The notes beneath the pieces were generated by a model, which saw only the letters and a list, made by a program, of their open reading frames with translations, searched no databases and was not told the DNA's origin. Shown piece after piece: positions 1 through 5,879 of a stretch of 6,174 nucleotides of DNA. A program made the position numbers and the translations under genes. Positions within the stretch are counted from its first letter, which is position 1, and the number at the start of each line of letters is the position of its first letter. The stretch lies in contig JAKAHX010000106.1 of assembly GCA_021814735.1 (NCBI GenBank), positions 1-6,174 on the forward strand. The letters are read 5' to 3'. Source of the DNA: Chloroflexota bacterium. GTDB taxonomy: Bacteria; Chloroflexota; Limnocylindria; Limnocylindrales; CSP1-4.

Positions 1-1
1 C

Positions 2-514
2 ACCTGCCAGCAGGAGATCGGGGAGTACGCGCTCGTCGTGGCAGGGCTCCGGCGCCTCGGCGCCGCAGCGCGCCGGGCCGAGCCACCCGGGGGCGGCTGG
101 GCTCGCCTGCTGGCCCGCCTGCGCGCCCCGCGGCCGGCGCGCGGGATGCGACTCGCGCGCGCCCGGTTTGCCGGCCTGGTGGCCGTGCCCGTCCTGGTCA
201 TGGTGACGCTGGCCGGCGCGGGTACGCTCGCCTACCAGGCCGCCGGCACGGGGCCCGCCGGTGCCGCGCCCGCCACGGCGGCCGGGACGGCCACGCCTTC
301 GGGCGCGCTCCACGAGGCAGCGCTGCAGCGTGCCTTCGCCATCTCCGACCAGGCGTACGCGGACGAGGCACTGGCCGTGCCCGCGGATGCGCCGGCGGTG
401 GTGGTGCCGCGCGGACCGCTGCCGGACGGCATGACGCTCTTTGCCGCGTCCGACCAGGGGGACGGCGCGCGCTCGAGCGGGCCACCGATCGCCTCGGCGA
501 TCGTGGCCGAATGA
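2..514 (+). CDS. Anti-sigma factor, zf-HC2-like, membrane-anchored (5' truncated)
   Basis: The reading frame is open at the left window edge and ends at TGA 512-514, so the start lies outside the window. A GTG at 38 is in frame, but the frame continues upstream with sense codons that look like the end of a zinc-finger anti-sigma domain: a Cys at codon 2, then a helix containing GEYALVVAGLRRL, then a Pro-rich break (AEPPGGG) and WARLLARL. This order matches the region after the HxxxCxxC finger in zf-HC2 anti-sigma factors, which hold an ECF sigma factor at the membrane. One hydrophobic helix (bases 167-238, about 24 residues from FAGLVAVPV) preceded by Arg-rich sequence predicts cytoplasmic N-in topology. 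The remaining ~90 residues would be outside the cell: Ala/Pro/Gly-rich, with no domain I recognise. The cognate sigma gene would be expected just upstream. The fold call rests on a partial motif, because the His and first Cys are not visible. Confidence 0.62.
   Translation, partial: TCQQEIGEYALVVAGLRRLGAAARRAEPPGGGWARLLARLRAPRPARGMRLARARFAGLVAVPVLVMVTLAGAGTLAYQAAGTGPAGAAPATAAGTATPSGALHEAALQRAFAISDQAYADEALAVPADAPAVVVPRGPLPDGMTLFAASDQGDGARSSGPPIASAIVAE
480..508 (+). other. Strong hairpin/dyad at the end of the anti-sigma gene
   Basis: Left arm 480-485 plus 487-493 (GGCCAC, then GATCGCC) pairs with 496-508 (GGCGATC, then GTGGCC). This gives 13 complementary bases with one bulged C at 486 and a 2-base centre, so the top pair must open in RNA to leave a CUCG tetraloop. 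It ends three bases before the stop codon at 512. No T-run follows, so it is not a classical intrinsic terminator. It could mark an mRNA end, act as a T-less terminator, or be a DNA operator dyad. Confidence 0.45.
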
Positions 515-516
515 TG

Positions 517-540
517 GGAACGCCGATGCACGGCCGGGTA
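517..540 (+). promoter_or_regulatory. Possible ECF-sigma-type promoter upstream of the binding-protein gene
   Basis: GGAAC at 517-521 resembles the -35 element recognised by many ECF sigma factors. GGTA at 537-540, after a 15-base spacer, sits where the -10 (typically CGTT or CGTC) would be, but matches poorly. It lies just after the anti-sigma stop codon and would give a leader of about 110 bases before the GTG start at 659. The match is short and could be chance in GC-rich DNA. Confidence 0.22.
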
Positions 541-602
541 GGCACGGTGCGGAGTCCGTGAACGGCCGGAGTCATCGTCAGCAGCCCGACGCGTCGCCGC
601 GG

Positions 603-639
603 CGCGGATCCGGGCGAGCGGTCCCGTGGCAGATCCGCG
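603..639 (+). promoter_or_regulatory. Leader hairpin just upstream of the binding-protein Shine-Dalgarno
   Basis: CGCGGATC (603-610) is perfectly complementary to GATCCGCG (632-639). Inside it, CGGG (611-614) pairs with CCCG (623-626), leaving an 8-base loop (615-622) and a 5-base bulge (627-631). The structure ends four bases before the Shine-Dalgarno at 643, so it leaves the ribosome site single-stranded. It may stabilise the mRNA 5' end or be an operator dyad. No riboswitch family is recognised. Confidence 0.4.
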
Positions 640-642
640 GCA

Positions 643-650
643 GAGGAGGA
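643..650 (+). promoter_or_regulatory. Shine-Dalgarno that fixes the GTG start at 659
   Basis: The sequence GAGGAGGA contains a full AGGAGG (644-649), nine bases before GTG 659. It lies inside the alternative longer frame that could begin at GTG 626 and about 30 bases before the in-frame ATG at 680, so it supports 659 over both. Confidence 0.75.
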
Positions 651-658
651 GAAGCCGA

Positions 659-2536
659 GTGGCAATCAGACGACAGGTGATGGCCGCCGTCGCGGTCGCC
701 GGCATCGTGTTCGGCGCCTGCAGCTCCGCGGCCACCACGGCCCCCACGCAAGCGCCCGCGTCCGCGGCGCCGGCTGCGACCACCGCGCCGGCATCCGCCG
801 TCGCGTCGGCCGCCGCGGCCAGCGCGACCCCGCTGACGGGTGTCGAGGCGGCCGTGTTCGGCACGAACTACAACCCCGGCCCGGGCCAGCCCGGCGGCAC
901 CCTCGTCATGGGCGAGTGGCAGGCGGCTGACCAGCTGAACCCGTACTACACGACGTCCGAGGCGGACGTCGAGGCCTACCTGCCGGCGCTGCGCGGATGC
1001 GCGACGATCAGCAGTGACGGCAAGTACATCCCCGACCTGTGTGCCACCCTGCCGTCCGAGGCGAATGGCGGCGTGGTGGTCAACGGCAACACGTTCACCG
1101 TGACGCTGACCCTGAAGCCGAACCTCAAGTGGTCGGACGGGCAGCCCCTGACGATGAACGACCTCAAGTACACCTGGCAGTGGGCCAACGACCCCAACCA
1201 GTCCGGGTGCTCCTCGTGCGGTCCCGGCACGGCCTGGCCGCTCATCGACTCGATCGACGTCTCGTCCGATGGACTGACGGCGACGGTCCACTTCAAGCAG
1301 CTCTTCGGTGGCTGGCTCGGCTGGCTGACCAGCTCGATCCTGCCCCAGCACTACATGTCGACCATCCCGGTCAAGGACGCCCCCAAGCTGTCCTACCCGG
1401 TCAGCTCGGCAATCTCGAAGGCCGTCTTCAACGGGCCCTTCATCATCACCAACGCGTCCTCCTCCGAGATCGACTACGCGCCGAACCCGTACTGGAACGG
1501 CGGCGTCTCGCCCAAGCACCAGGGCAAGCCGTATCTCTCCAGCCTCAAGTTCCAGTACTTCGGTGACCCGAACGGCGAGATCGCGGCGTTCAAGAGCGGC
1601 GCGATCGACCTCGCCTTCGACCTGCAGACCGACTCGTACCCGGCCATGAAGGACACCCCGTCCAGCATCGGCACGGTGGAGCAGACGCCTCTCTGGGAGT
1701 ACGAGCACCTCGACGTCAACAACGACCCGTCGCACAAGCGCGACAACGGCCTGTGGGACGTCAACGTCCGCAAGGCGCTCGCGATGGCCATCGACAAGCA
1801 GAAGATCGTGAACACCGACTTCCCAGGCGCCAACGTCACGATCGCCTGCTCGCCCACTCCGCCCGGCATCTGGTACCGCAAGAACGAGACCTGCCCGCCG
1901 TACGACCCGACGGCCGCCAAGGCGGCCCTCGAGGCGGCTGGCTACCACATCGACTCGTCCGGCTGGATGGCGGACAAGACCGGCCACGAGATGAACCTCG
2001 AGCTGGCCACCACCTCCGGCAACCCGACCCGCCTGACCGAGCTCCAGATCGTGGAGTCCAACCTCAAGGCGATCGGCGTCAAGAGCTACATCAAGACCGG
2101 TGACGCGGCGTCGGTGTTCTTCGCCGGCTGGTCCGGCACCACCCCCACCACCGATCCGAGCATCTACCGAGGCAACTACGACCTTGCCGACTTCGCGTAC
2201 GTCCTGACGGGCACCCCGTACGGCGACTACTACGCGACCTACATCTCCACCGGATGGCCGGAGCTGGGCGACCACAGCGGTGCCAACGACACCCGCTTCA
2301 AGAGCGCCCAGATGGATGCGGCCCTGAACAAGCTCGCCTCCGACGTGTCGCTGTCCGCACAGCAGCAGGACGCGGGCGCGGTCCAGGACGCGTACGTGGC
2401 CGGGATCCCCGAGATCCCGCTCTACTACCGCGGTGGCGTGACCGGTGTCGGCGTCCACGTGGGCAACTGGCCGGGGTTCAACCCCAGCGCGCAGGGCCCG
2501 ACGTGGGACGTCGAGGACTGGTACTACAAGCCGTGA
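659..2536 (+). CDS. Peptide ABC transporter substrate-binding lipoprotein, family 5
   Basis: This 625-residue exported protein is a cluster-C binding protein (SBP_bac_5, the DppA/OppA family) that captures a solute outside the membrane and passes it to the permeases encoded downstream. The start at GTG 659 has AGGAGG nine bases upstream and gives a short lipoprotein signal: two Arg at residues 4-5, a hydrophobic core, and lipobox VFGAC with the lipidated Cys at 21. Residues ~22-60 form an Ala/Thr/Pro/Ser linker. Family hallmarks follow: LKWSDGQPLT near 156, DVNVRKALAMAIDKQKIV near 367, an AAKAALEAAGY helix near 420, and a C-terminal region ending in DWYYKP. Length is somewhat above the ~500-600 usual for the family. 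Six further cysteines (114, 128, 184, 187, 397, 412) could form disulfides. Family members bind peptides, but also nickel, sugars, opines or other solutes, so the substrate is open. Confidence 0.95.
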   Translation: MAIRRQVMAAVAVAGIVFGACSSAATTAPTQAPASAAPAATTAPASAVASAAAASATPLTGVEAAVFGTNYNPGPGQPGGTLVMGEWQAADQLNPYYTTSEADVEAYLPALRGCATISSDGKYIPDLCATLPSEANGGVVVNGNTFTVTLTLKPNLKWSDGQPLTMNDLKYTWQWANDPNQSGCSSCGPGTAWPLIDSIDVSSDGLTATVHFKQLFGGWLGWLTSSILPQHYMSTIPVKDAPKLSYPVSSAISKAVFNGPFIITNASSSEIDYAPNPYWNGGVSPKHQGKPYLSSLKFQYFGDPNGEIAAFKSGAIDLAFDLQTDSYPAMKDTPSSIGTVEQTPLWEYEHLDVNNDPSHKRDNGLWDVNVRKALAMAIDKQKIVNTDFPGANVTIACSPTPPGIWYRKNETCPPYDPTAAKAALEAAGYHIDSSGWMADKTGHEMNLELATTSGNPTRLTELQIVESNLKAIGVKSYIKTGDAASVFFAGWSGTTPTTDPSIYRGNYDLADFAYVLTGTPYGDYYATYISTGWPELGDHSGANDTRFKSAQMDAALNKLASDVSLSAQQQDAGAVQDAYVAGIPEIPLYYRGGVTGVGVHVGNWPGFNPSAQGPTWDVEDWYYKP

Positions 2537-2565
2537 TCGCAGGGGCGGGCTCCCGGCCCTGACGG

Positions 2566-2613
2566 GGAGCGGGCGGCGGGCCCGGGGACACTCTGTTCCC
2601 GGCCCGCCGCTCC
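2566..2613 (+). terminator. Long GC-rich stem-loop between binding-protein and permease genes
   Basis: Three paired blocks build one stem: 2566-2570 with 2609-2613 (GGAGC/GCTCC), 2575-2582 with 2601-2608 (GGCGGGCC/GGCCCGCC), and 2585-2588 with 2597-2600 (GGGA/TCCC). That is 17 pairs, with bulges at 2571-2574 and 2583-2584 and an 8-base loop. No T-run follows, so full termination is doubtful. In transporter operons of this layout such a hairpin often protects the 3' end of the binding-protein mRNA, or lets only part of transcription through, giving more binding protein than permease. That role is inferred here. Confidence 0.5.
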
Positions 2614-2615
2614 TG

Positions 2616-2624
2616 TGCTAGGCT
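2616..2624 (+). promoter_or_regulatory. Candidate extended -10 promoter for the permease/ATPase genes
   Basis: TGCTAGGCT fits the extended -10 form TGn-TAnnnT, and TAGGCT is a common -10 variant in GC-rich bacteria. With a 17-base spacer the -35 would be TTCCCG at 2596-2601, which matches TTGACA poorly and falls inside the preceding stem-loop. Transcription would begin near 2631, about 20 bases before the ATG at 2651. The motif stands out because the surrounding sequence is almost all G/C. Confidence 0.35.
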
Positions 2625-2650
2625 CTCGCGCACCTTCAGCACCCAGGACC

Positions 2651-3757
2651 ATGACCCAGTACATCGTCCGTCGTGTCATCCAGGCCATACCAGTCCTCTT
2701 CCTGATCTCCGTCGTCAGCTTCGTGCTGATGATGCAGGCGCCCGGCGGTCCCGCCGCGCAGTTCAACCAGAATCCCCACATCAGCCCCGCGCAGATCAAC
2801 AAGTGGCTCGCGGACTGGTGTCTGGTGCGGCAGCCCACGGTGATGGACACCGTCCGCGAGTATCTCGGCTGGCTTGGCGTCTGGAACTGCACCGGCGGCA
2901 GCTTCCTCTCCGCGCACGGCCTGCCCAACTTCCTGCCCGCCTTCCTGGGTGGCGGCACCAACGGCATCCTGCACGGCGACTTCGGGTACTCCATCGAGAC
3001 GGGCCAGCCGGTGCTCCAGATGATCCTGGCCCGCCTGCCCGCCACCCTGATCCTGATGGGCACCGCGTTCGTGCTCTGGGCGACCATCGCGATCCTCGCG
3101 GGCGTGCTGGCCGCGGTGAAGCGGTACAGCTTCTTCGACCAGTCGGTCACGTTCGTCAGCTACGTCTTCTACTCGCTGCCCACCTTCTGGCTGGGACTCA
3201 TCCTGATCTTCATCTTCGGCGTCACGCTCCGCTGGTTCCCCGTCCAGGGGATCGTCAACGTGCGCAACACGCCCGCGCCGTTCGCCACGTCGGCCTATTG
3301 GGCCGCCTTCGCCGCCAACCCGCTGCCCTACCTGTACGACATCGGCGCGCACCTGGTGCTCCCGGTGGTGACCTTGATCGCGGTCAGCATCGCCGGTGAC
3401 AGCCGCTTCGTGCGCTCCGCGATGCTCGATTCGCTCCACCAGGACTACGTGCGGACGGCCCGCGCCAAGGGGATCAGCGAGCGGCAGGTGATCGTGCGCC
3501 ACGCGTTCCGCAACGCCATGCTGCCCATCCTGACCAACCTGGCCCTGGAGATCGCGTTCCTCTTCTCGGGCGCGATCGTCACCGAGACGGTCTTCAGCTG
3601 GCCGGGCATGGGGCGGCTCTACTACGACGGCGTCAACGCCCGTGACTACTTCCTGCTGATGGGCATCCTGCTGATCGGCTCGGTGCTCGTGGTGGTGATG
3701 AACCTGGTCGCGGACATCGCGTACGCCATCGCCGACCCCCGCATCCGCTACGACTGA
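2651..3757 (+). CDS. dppB: Peptide ABC transporter permease, DppB/OppB type
   Basis: This 368-residue inner-membrane protein is one half of the translocation channel of the importer. The start at ATG 2651 gives the family N-terminus, TQYIVRRVIQAIPVLFLISVVSFVLM, whose first membrane helix runs about residues 9-28 and is followed by the APGGP motif. A GTG at 2615 would add 12 unlikely residues. The C-terminal half is a BPD_transp_1 domain with several hydrophobic helices. The cytoplasmic EAA loop, DYVRTARAKG with RHAFRNAMLPI, begins near residue 265 and contacts the ATPase. The end, ADPRIRYD, is typical. At 368 residues it exceeds the usual ~305-340. The excess lies largely in the extracytoplasmic segment between helix 1 and GDFGYS (residue 109), which also carries two Cys (57, 80). 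The Shine-Dalgarno is poor: AGGA at 2645-2648 is only two bases from ATG. The dpp name is by family; substrate is unproven. Confidence 0.95.
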   Translation: MTQYIVRRVIQAIPVLFLISVVSFVLMMQAPGGPAAQFNQNPHISPAQINKWLADWCLVRQPTVMDTVREYLGWLGVWNCTGGSFLSAHGLPNFLPAFLGGGTNGILHGDFGYSIETGQPVLQMILARLPATLILMGTAFVLWATIAILAGVLAAVKRYSFFDQSVTFVSYVFYSLPTFWLGLILIFIFGVTLRWFPVQGIVNVRNTPAPFATSAYWAAFAANPLPYLYDIGAHLVLPVVTLIAVSIAGDSRFVRSAMLDSLHQDYVRTARAKGISERQVIVRHAFRNAMLPILTNLALEIAFLFSGAIVTETVFSWPGMGRLYYDGVNARDYFLLMGILLIGSVLVVVMNLVADIAYAIADPRIRYD

Positions 3758-3772
3758 GGAAGGCAGCAGGGC

Positions 3773-4741
3773 ATGGCCATCTACCCCGACCCCACCGCGC
3801 TCTCCGGCGGACCCGCGACGACCGCGGCGGGACCCACGCCGGCGGACGTCGCGCAGGCGGACGCGGACGTCGAGGTCGCGCTCGAGTCGCTCGGCCAGTG
3901 GCAGCTGGCCTGGCGGCGCTTCCGGAAGCACCGCATGGCCATGGTGGGGCTGGGCTTCTTCGTCTTCATGGTGCTGGTCGCCATCTTCGGGCCGATCATC
4001 GTGCCCTACGACCCGCTCAACATCCCGGGCTCGACCATCCCCGGCGGCATGCCGCCGAGCCTGGCCCACCCGTTCGGCACCGACAACGACGGGCGCGACG
4101 TGTTCGCCATGGTCGTCAACGGCGCCCGCATCTCGGTGGCCATCGGCGGGATCAGCATGCTGATCGCGGGGATCGTGGGCGTCGGGGTCGGCGCGATCGC
4201 CGGCTACTTCGGCGGCTGGGTGGACAACGTGCTGATGCGCGTGGTCGACACGTTCTTCGCGATCCCGCTCCTCTTCGTGATCCTGGTCGCGGCCCGCTTC
4301 TTCGGCGAGGGACAGGTCACCTCGCTCATCCTGATCTTCGGGCTGCTCTCCTGGCCCATCATCGCCCGCCTGGTGCGGGCATCGTTCCTCTCGCTGCGCG
4401 AGTCGGACTTCGTGGAGGCGGCCCGCGCCGTGGGCGTCAAGGACGCGCGGATCACCTTCCGGCACATCCTGCCCAACGCCATCGGCCCGGTCATCGTGGC
4501 GATGACCCTGATCATGGCCTCCAACATCGTCCTCGAGGCGTTCGTCAGCTACCTCAACTTCGGGATCAGCCCCGACCAGACCAGCTGGGGCAACGCGCTC
4601 GCCAACGCGCAGAGTGCCCTGGGCCTCGGCAACTGGTGGTGGGCGTTCTTCCCGGGCATGGCCATCGCGATCACCGTCATGGCCATCAATTTCGTGGGTG
4701 ACGGACTCCGCGACGCGCTGGATCCGCGGACCCGGCTGTGA
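3773..4741 (+). CDS. dppC: Peptide ABC transporter permease, DppC/OppC type
   Basis: This 322-residue inner-membrane protein is the second half of the channel, pairing with the DppB-type permease that ends 15 bases upstream. The start at ATG 3773 is set by AGGAAGG at 3757-3763, nine bases away. Residues 1-42 form a hydrophilic, Ala/Pro/Asp-rich cytoplasmic extension. Then come an OppC_N segment with [13 protein letters not shown] and membrane helix 1 (about 56-77), the conserved [24 protein letters not shown] stretch, and a BPD_transp_1 domain. The EAA loop, [10 protein letters not shown] with [12 protein letters not shown], starts near residue 212 and is well conserved. The protein ends with [13 protein letters not shown], as usual in this family. 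The length is normal if the N-terminal extension is allowed for, and nothing suggests disruption. The gene is almost certainly co-transcribed with its neighbours. Confidence 0.96.
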   Translation: MAIYPDPTALSGGPATTAAGPTPADVAQADADVEVALESLGQWQLAWRRFRKHRMAMVGLGFFVFMVLVAIFGPIIVPYDPLNIPGSTIPGGMPPSLAHPFGTDNDGRDVFAMVVNGARISVAIGGISMLIAGIVGVGVGAIAGYFGGWVDNVLMRVVDTFFAIPLLFVILVAARFFGEGQVTSLILIFGLLSWPIIARLVRASFLSLRESDFVEAARAVGVKDARITFRHILPNAIGPVIVAMTLIMASNIVLEAFVSYLNFGISPDQTSWGNALANAQSALGLGNWWWAFFPGMAIAITVMAINFVGDGLRDALDPRTRL

Positions 4742-4781
4742 CCGACGAGCCCCAAGAACGCGACCAGGAAGCCAACCAACC

Positions 4782-5879
4782 ATGACCAGGCCTGAGGAGA
4801 TTTCCGTGGGCACGCCCCCGCCGCCAGACGTGCTGCTCGACGTGCGCGACCTGCGCACCTACTTCAGAGTGATGGACGGCACCGTCCCGGCCGTCGACGG
4901 CGTCAGCTTCCAGGTGCATCGTGGCGAGACGCTGGGCGTGGTCGGGGAGTCCGGCTGCGGGAAGAGCGTCACGGCCCTCACGATCATGCGGCTGATCGAG
5001 ACCCCGCCCGGCGAGATCGTGGGCGGCGAGGTCTGGTTCAACGGCCGTGACATCCTGACGCTTTCCTCGGACGAGATGCTCCAGGTCCGGGGCGCCGAGA
5101 TGGCCATGATCTTCCAGGAGCCCATGACCAGCCTCAACCCGGTGCTCACCATTGGCGACCAGATCGCCGAGGCCGTGGTCGCGCACAAGAAGGTGGGCCA
5201 CAAGGCGGCCTGGGACCGGGCCATCGAGATGCTGCAGCTGGTGGGCATCCCGGAGGCGCAGCGGCGCGTCAAGCAGCACCCGCACGAGCTGTCTGGCGGG
5301 ATGCGCCAGCGCGTGATGATCGCGCTGGCGCTGTCCTGCGACCCCAAGCTGCTCATCGCCGACGAGCCGACCACCGCGCTCGACGTGACGATCCAGGCCC
5401 AGATCCTGGAGTTGATCCGGCGCGTGCAGGAGGAGACCGGCACCGCGCTGCTGCTGATCACGCACGACCTGGGGGTCGTGGCGGAGACCGTGCAGCGCGT
5501 GGTCGTGATGTACGCGGGCAAGGTCGTGGAGACCGGCACGGTGGACGAGGTCCTGCAGGACCCCAAGCATCCCTACACGGAAGGGCTCCTCGCTTCCATC
5601 CCCTCGCAGGGGCTGCGCGGCACGCGCCTCAACGTGATCCGGGGCAGCATCCCCAACCCGTTCCGCATGCCGGTGGGCTGCCGCTTCGCGCCGCGCTGCC
5701 CGTATGCCTTCGATCCGTGTCGTGACCACGAGCCGCCGCTCGAGGGACCCGGCGACGGTGATCGGCGGGTGGCGTGCTGGCTGCACTCGCGGCCGCCGTT
5801 CGGCATCGAGCACCGCCCGCGCTACGGGACGTCGACCGCGACGGCCCTGGCGCAGCGGACGGCCGGGGTGGCGTCGTGA
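4782..5879 (+). CDS. dppD: Peptide ABC transporter ATP-binding protein, DppD/OppD type
   Basis: This 365-residue cytoplasmic ATPase powers the importer together with the DppF-type protein encoded next. Residue positions count from ATG 4782. All ABC motifs are intact: Walker A GESGCGKS (55-62), Q-loop Gln 112, signature LSGGMRQR (170-177), Walker B LLIADE with Asp 194 and Glu 195, and H-loop His 228. The C-terminal oligopeptide-transporter extension begins at [12 protein letters not shown] and holds four cysteines, 300, 306, 313 and 332. In DppD-type proteins this cluster has been linked to an iron-sulfur centre. The start is uncertain: ATG 4782 has AGGAAG at 4766-4771, while in-frame GTG 4806 has a better spaced GAGGAG (4794-4799) and loses only eight residues. 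An open frame runs back to 4614, inside the preceding permease gene, but homology begins only at [12 protein letters not shown]. It lies 40 bases after dppC. Confidence 0.95.
   Translation: MTRPEEISVGTPPPPDVLLDVRDLRTYFRVMDGTVPAVDGVSFQVHRGETLGVVGESGCGKSVTALTIMRLIETPPGEIVGGEVWFNGRDILTLSSDEMLQVRGAEMAMIFQEPMTSLNPVLTIGDQIAEAVVAHKKVGHKAAWDRAIEMLQLVGIPEAQRRVKQHPHELSGGMRQRVMIALALSCDPKLLIADEPTTALDVTIQAQILELIRRVQEETGTALLLITHDLGVVAETVQRVVVMYAGKVVETGTVDEVLQDPKHPYTEGLLASIPSQGLRGTRLNVIRGSIPNPFRMPVGCRFAPRCPYAFDPCRDHEPPLEGPGDGDRRVACWLHSRPPFGIEHRPRYGTSTATALAQRTAGVAS
4794..4800 (+). promoter_or_regulatory. Internal Shine-Dalgarno favouring an alternative GTG start at 4806
   Basis: The sequence GAGGAGA ends five bases before the in-frame GTG at 4806, close to ideal spacing. 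The motif is stronger than the AGGAAG at 4766-4771 that serves ATG 4782. The shorter protein would begin [13 protein letters not shown]. Both forms keep the whole ATPase domain, so the choice does not affect function. Confidence 0.4.

Noticed and set aside
626..658. Upstream GTG 626 as the start of the binding protein
   Set aside because: It would place 11 residues, encoded partly by the Shine-Dalgarno itself, ahead of a normal lipoprotein signal. It also has no ribosome site of its own.
578..2458. A 626-codon minus-strand open frame opposite the binding-protein gene
   Set aside because: Low-complexity Val/Gly/Arg/Asp composition without motifs, lying opposite a clear SBP_bac_5 protein. It is a codon-bias shadow.
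2540..2561. A small hairpin (CAGGG/CCCTG) right after the binding-protein stop codon
   Set aside because: Only five outer pairs hold reliably and the inner loop is too tight. The larger stem at 2566-2613 is far stronger.
2615..2650. GTG 2615 as the start of the DppB-type permease
   Set aside because: No Shine-Dalgarno precedes it, it overlaps the candidate -10, and homology to the family begins at the ATG at 2651.
4614..4781. A 5' extension of the DppD-type gene overlapping dppC
   Set aside because: The extension is an out-of-frame reading of the end of dppC and has no ATPase homology. Sensible starts with ribosome sites lie at 4782 and 4806.
2636..4858. A 740-codon open frame on the minus strand opposite both permease genes
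   Set aside because: Its translation is Arg/Gly/Asp/His-rich with no recognisable domain and no hydrophobic core. It mirrors the codon bias of the real permease genes, which have strong family motifs. Long antisense frames are expected at this GC content.
4686..5813. A 375-codon minus-strand open frame opposite the DppD-type gene
   Set aside because: The plus strand encodes every ABC ATPase motif in order. The minus frame shows only His/Arg/Asp/Leu-rich sequence typical of antisense shadows.
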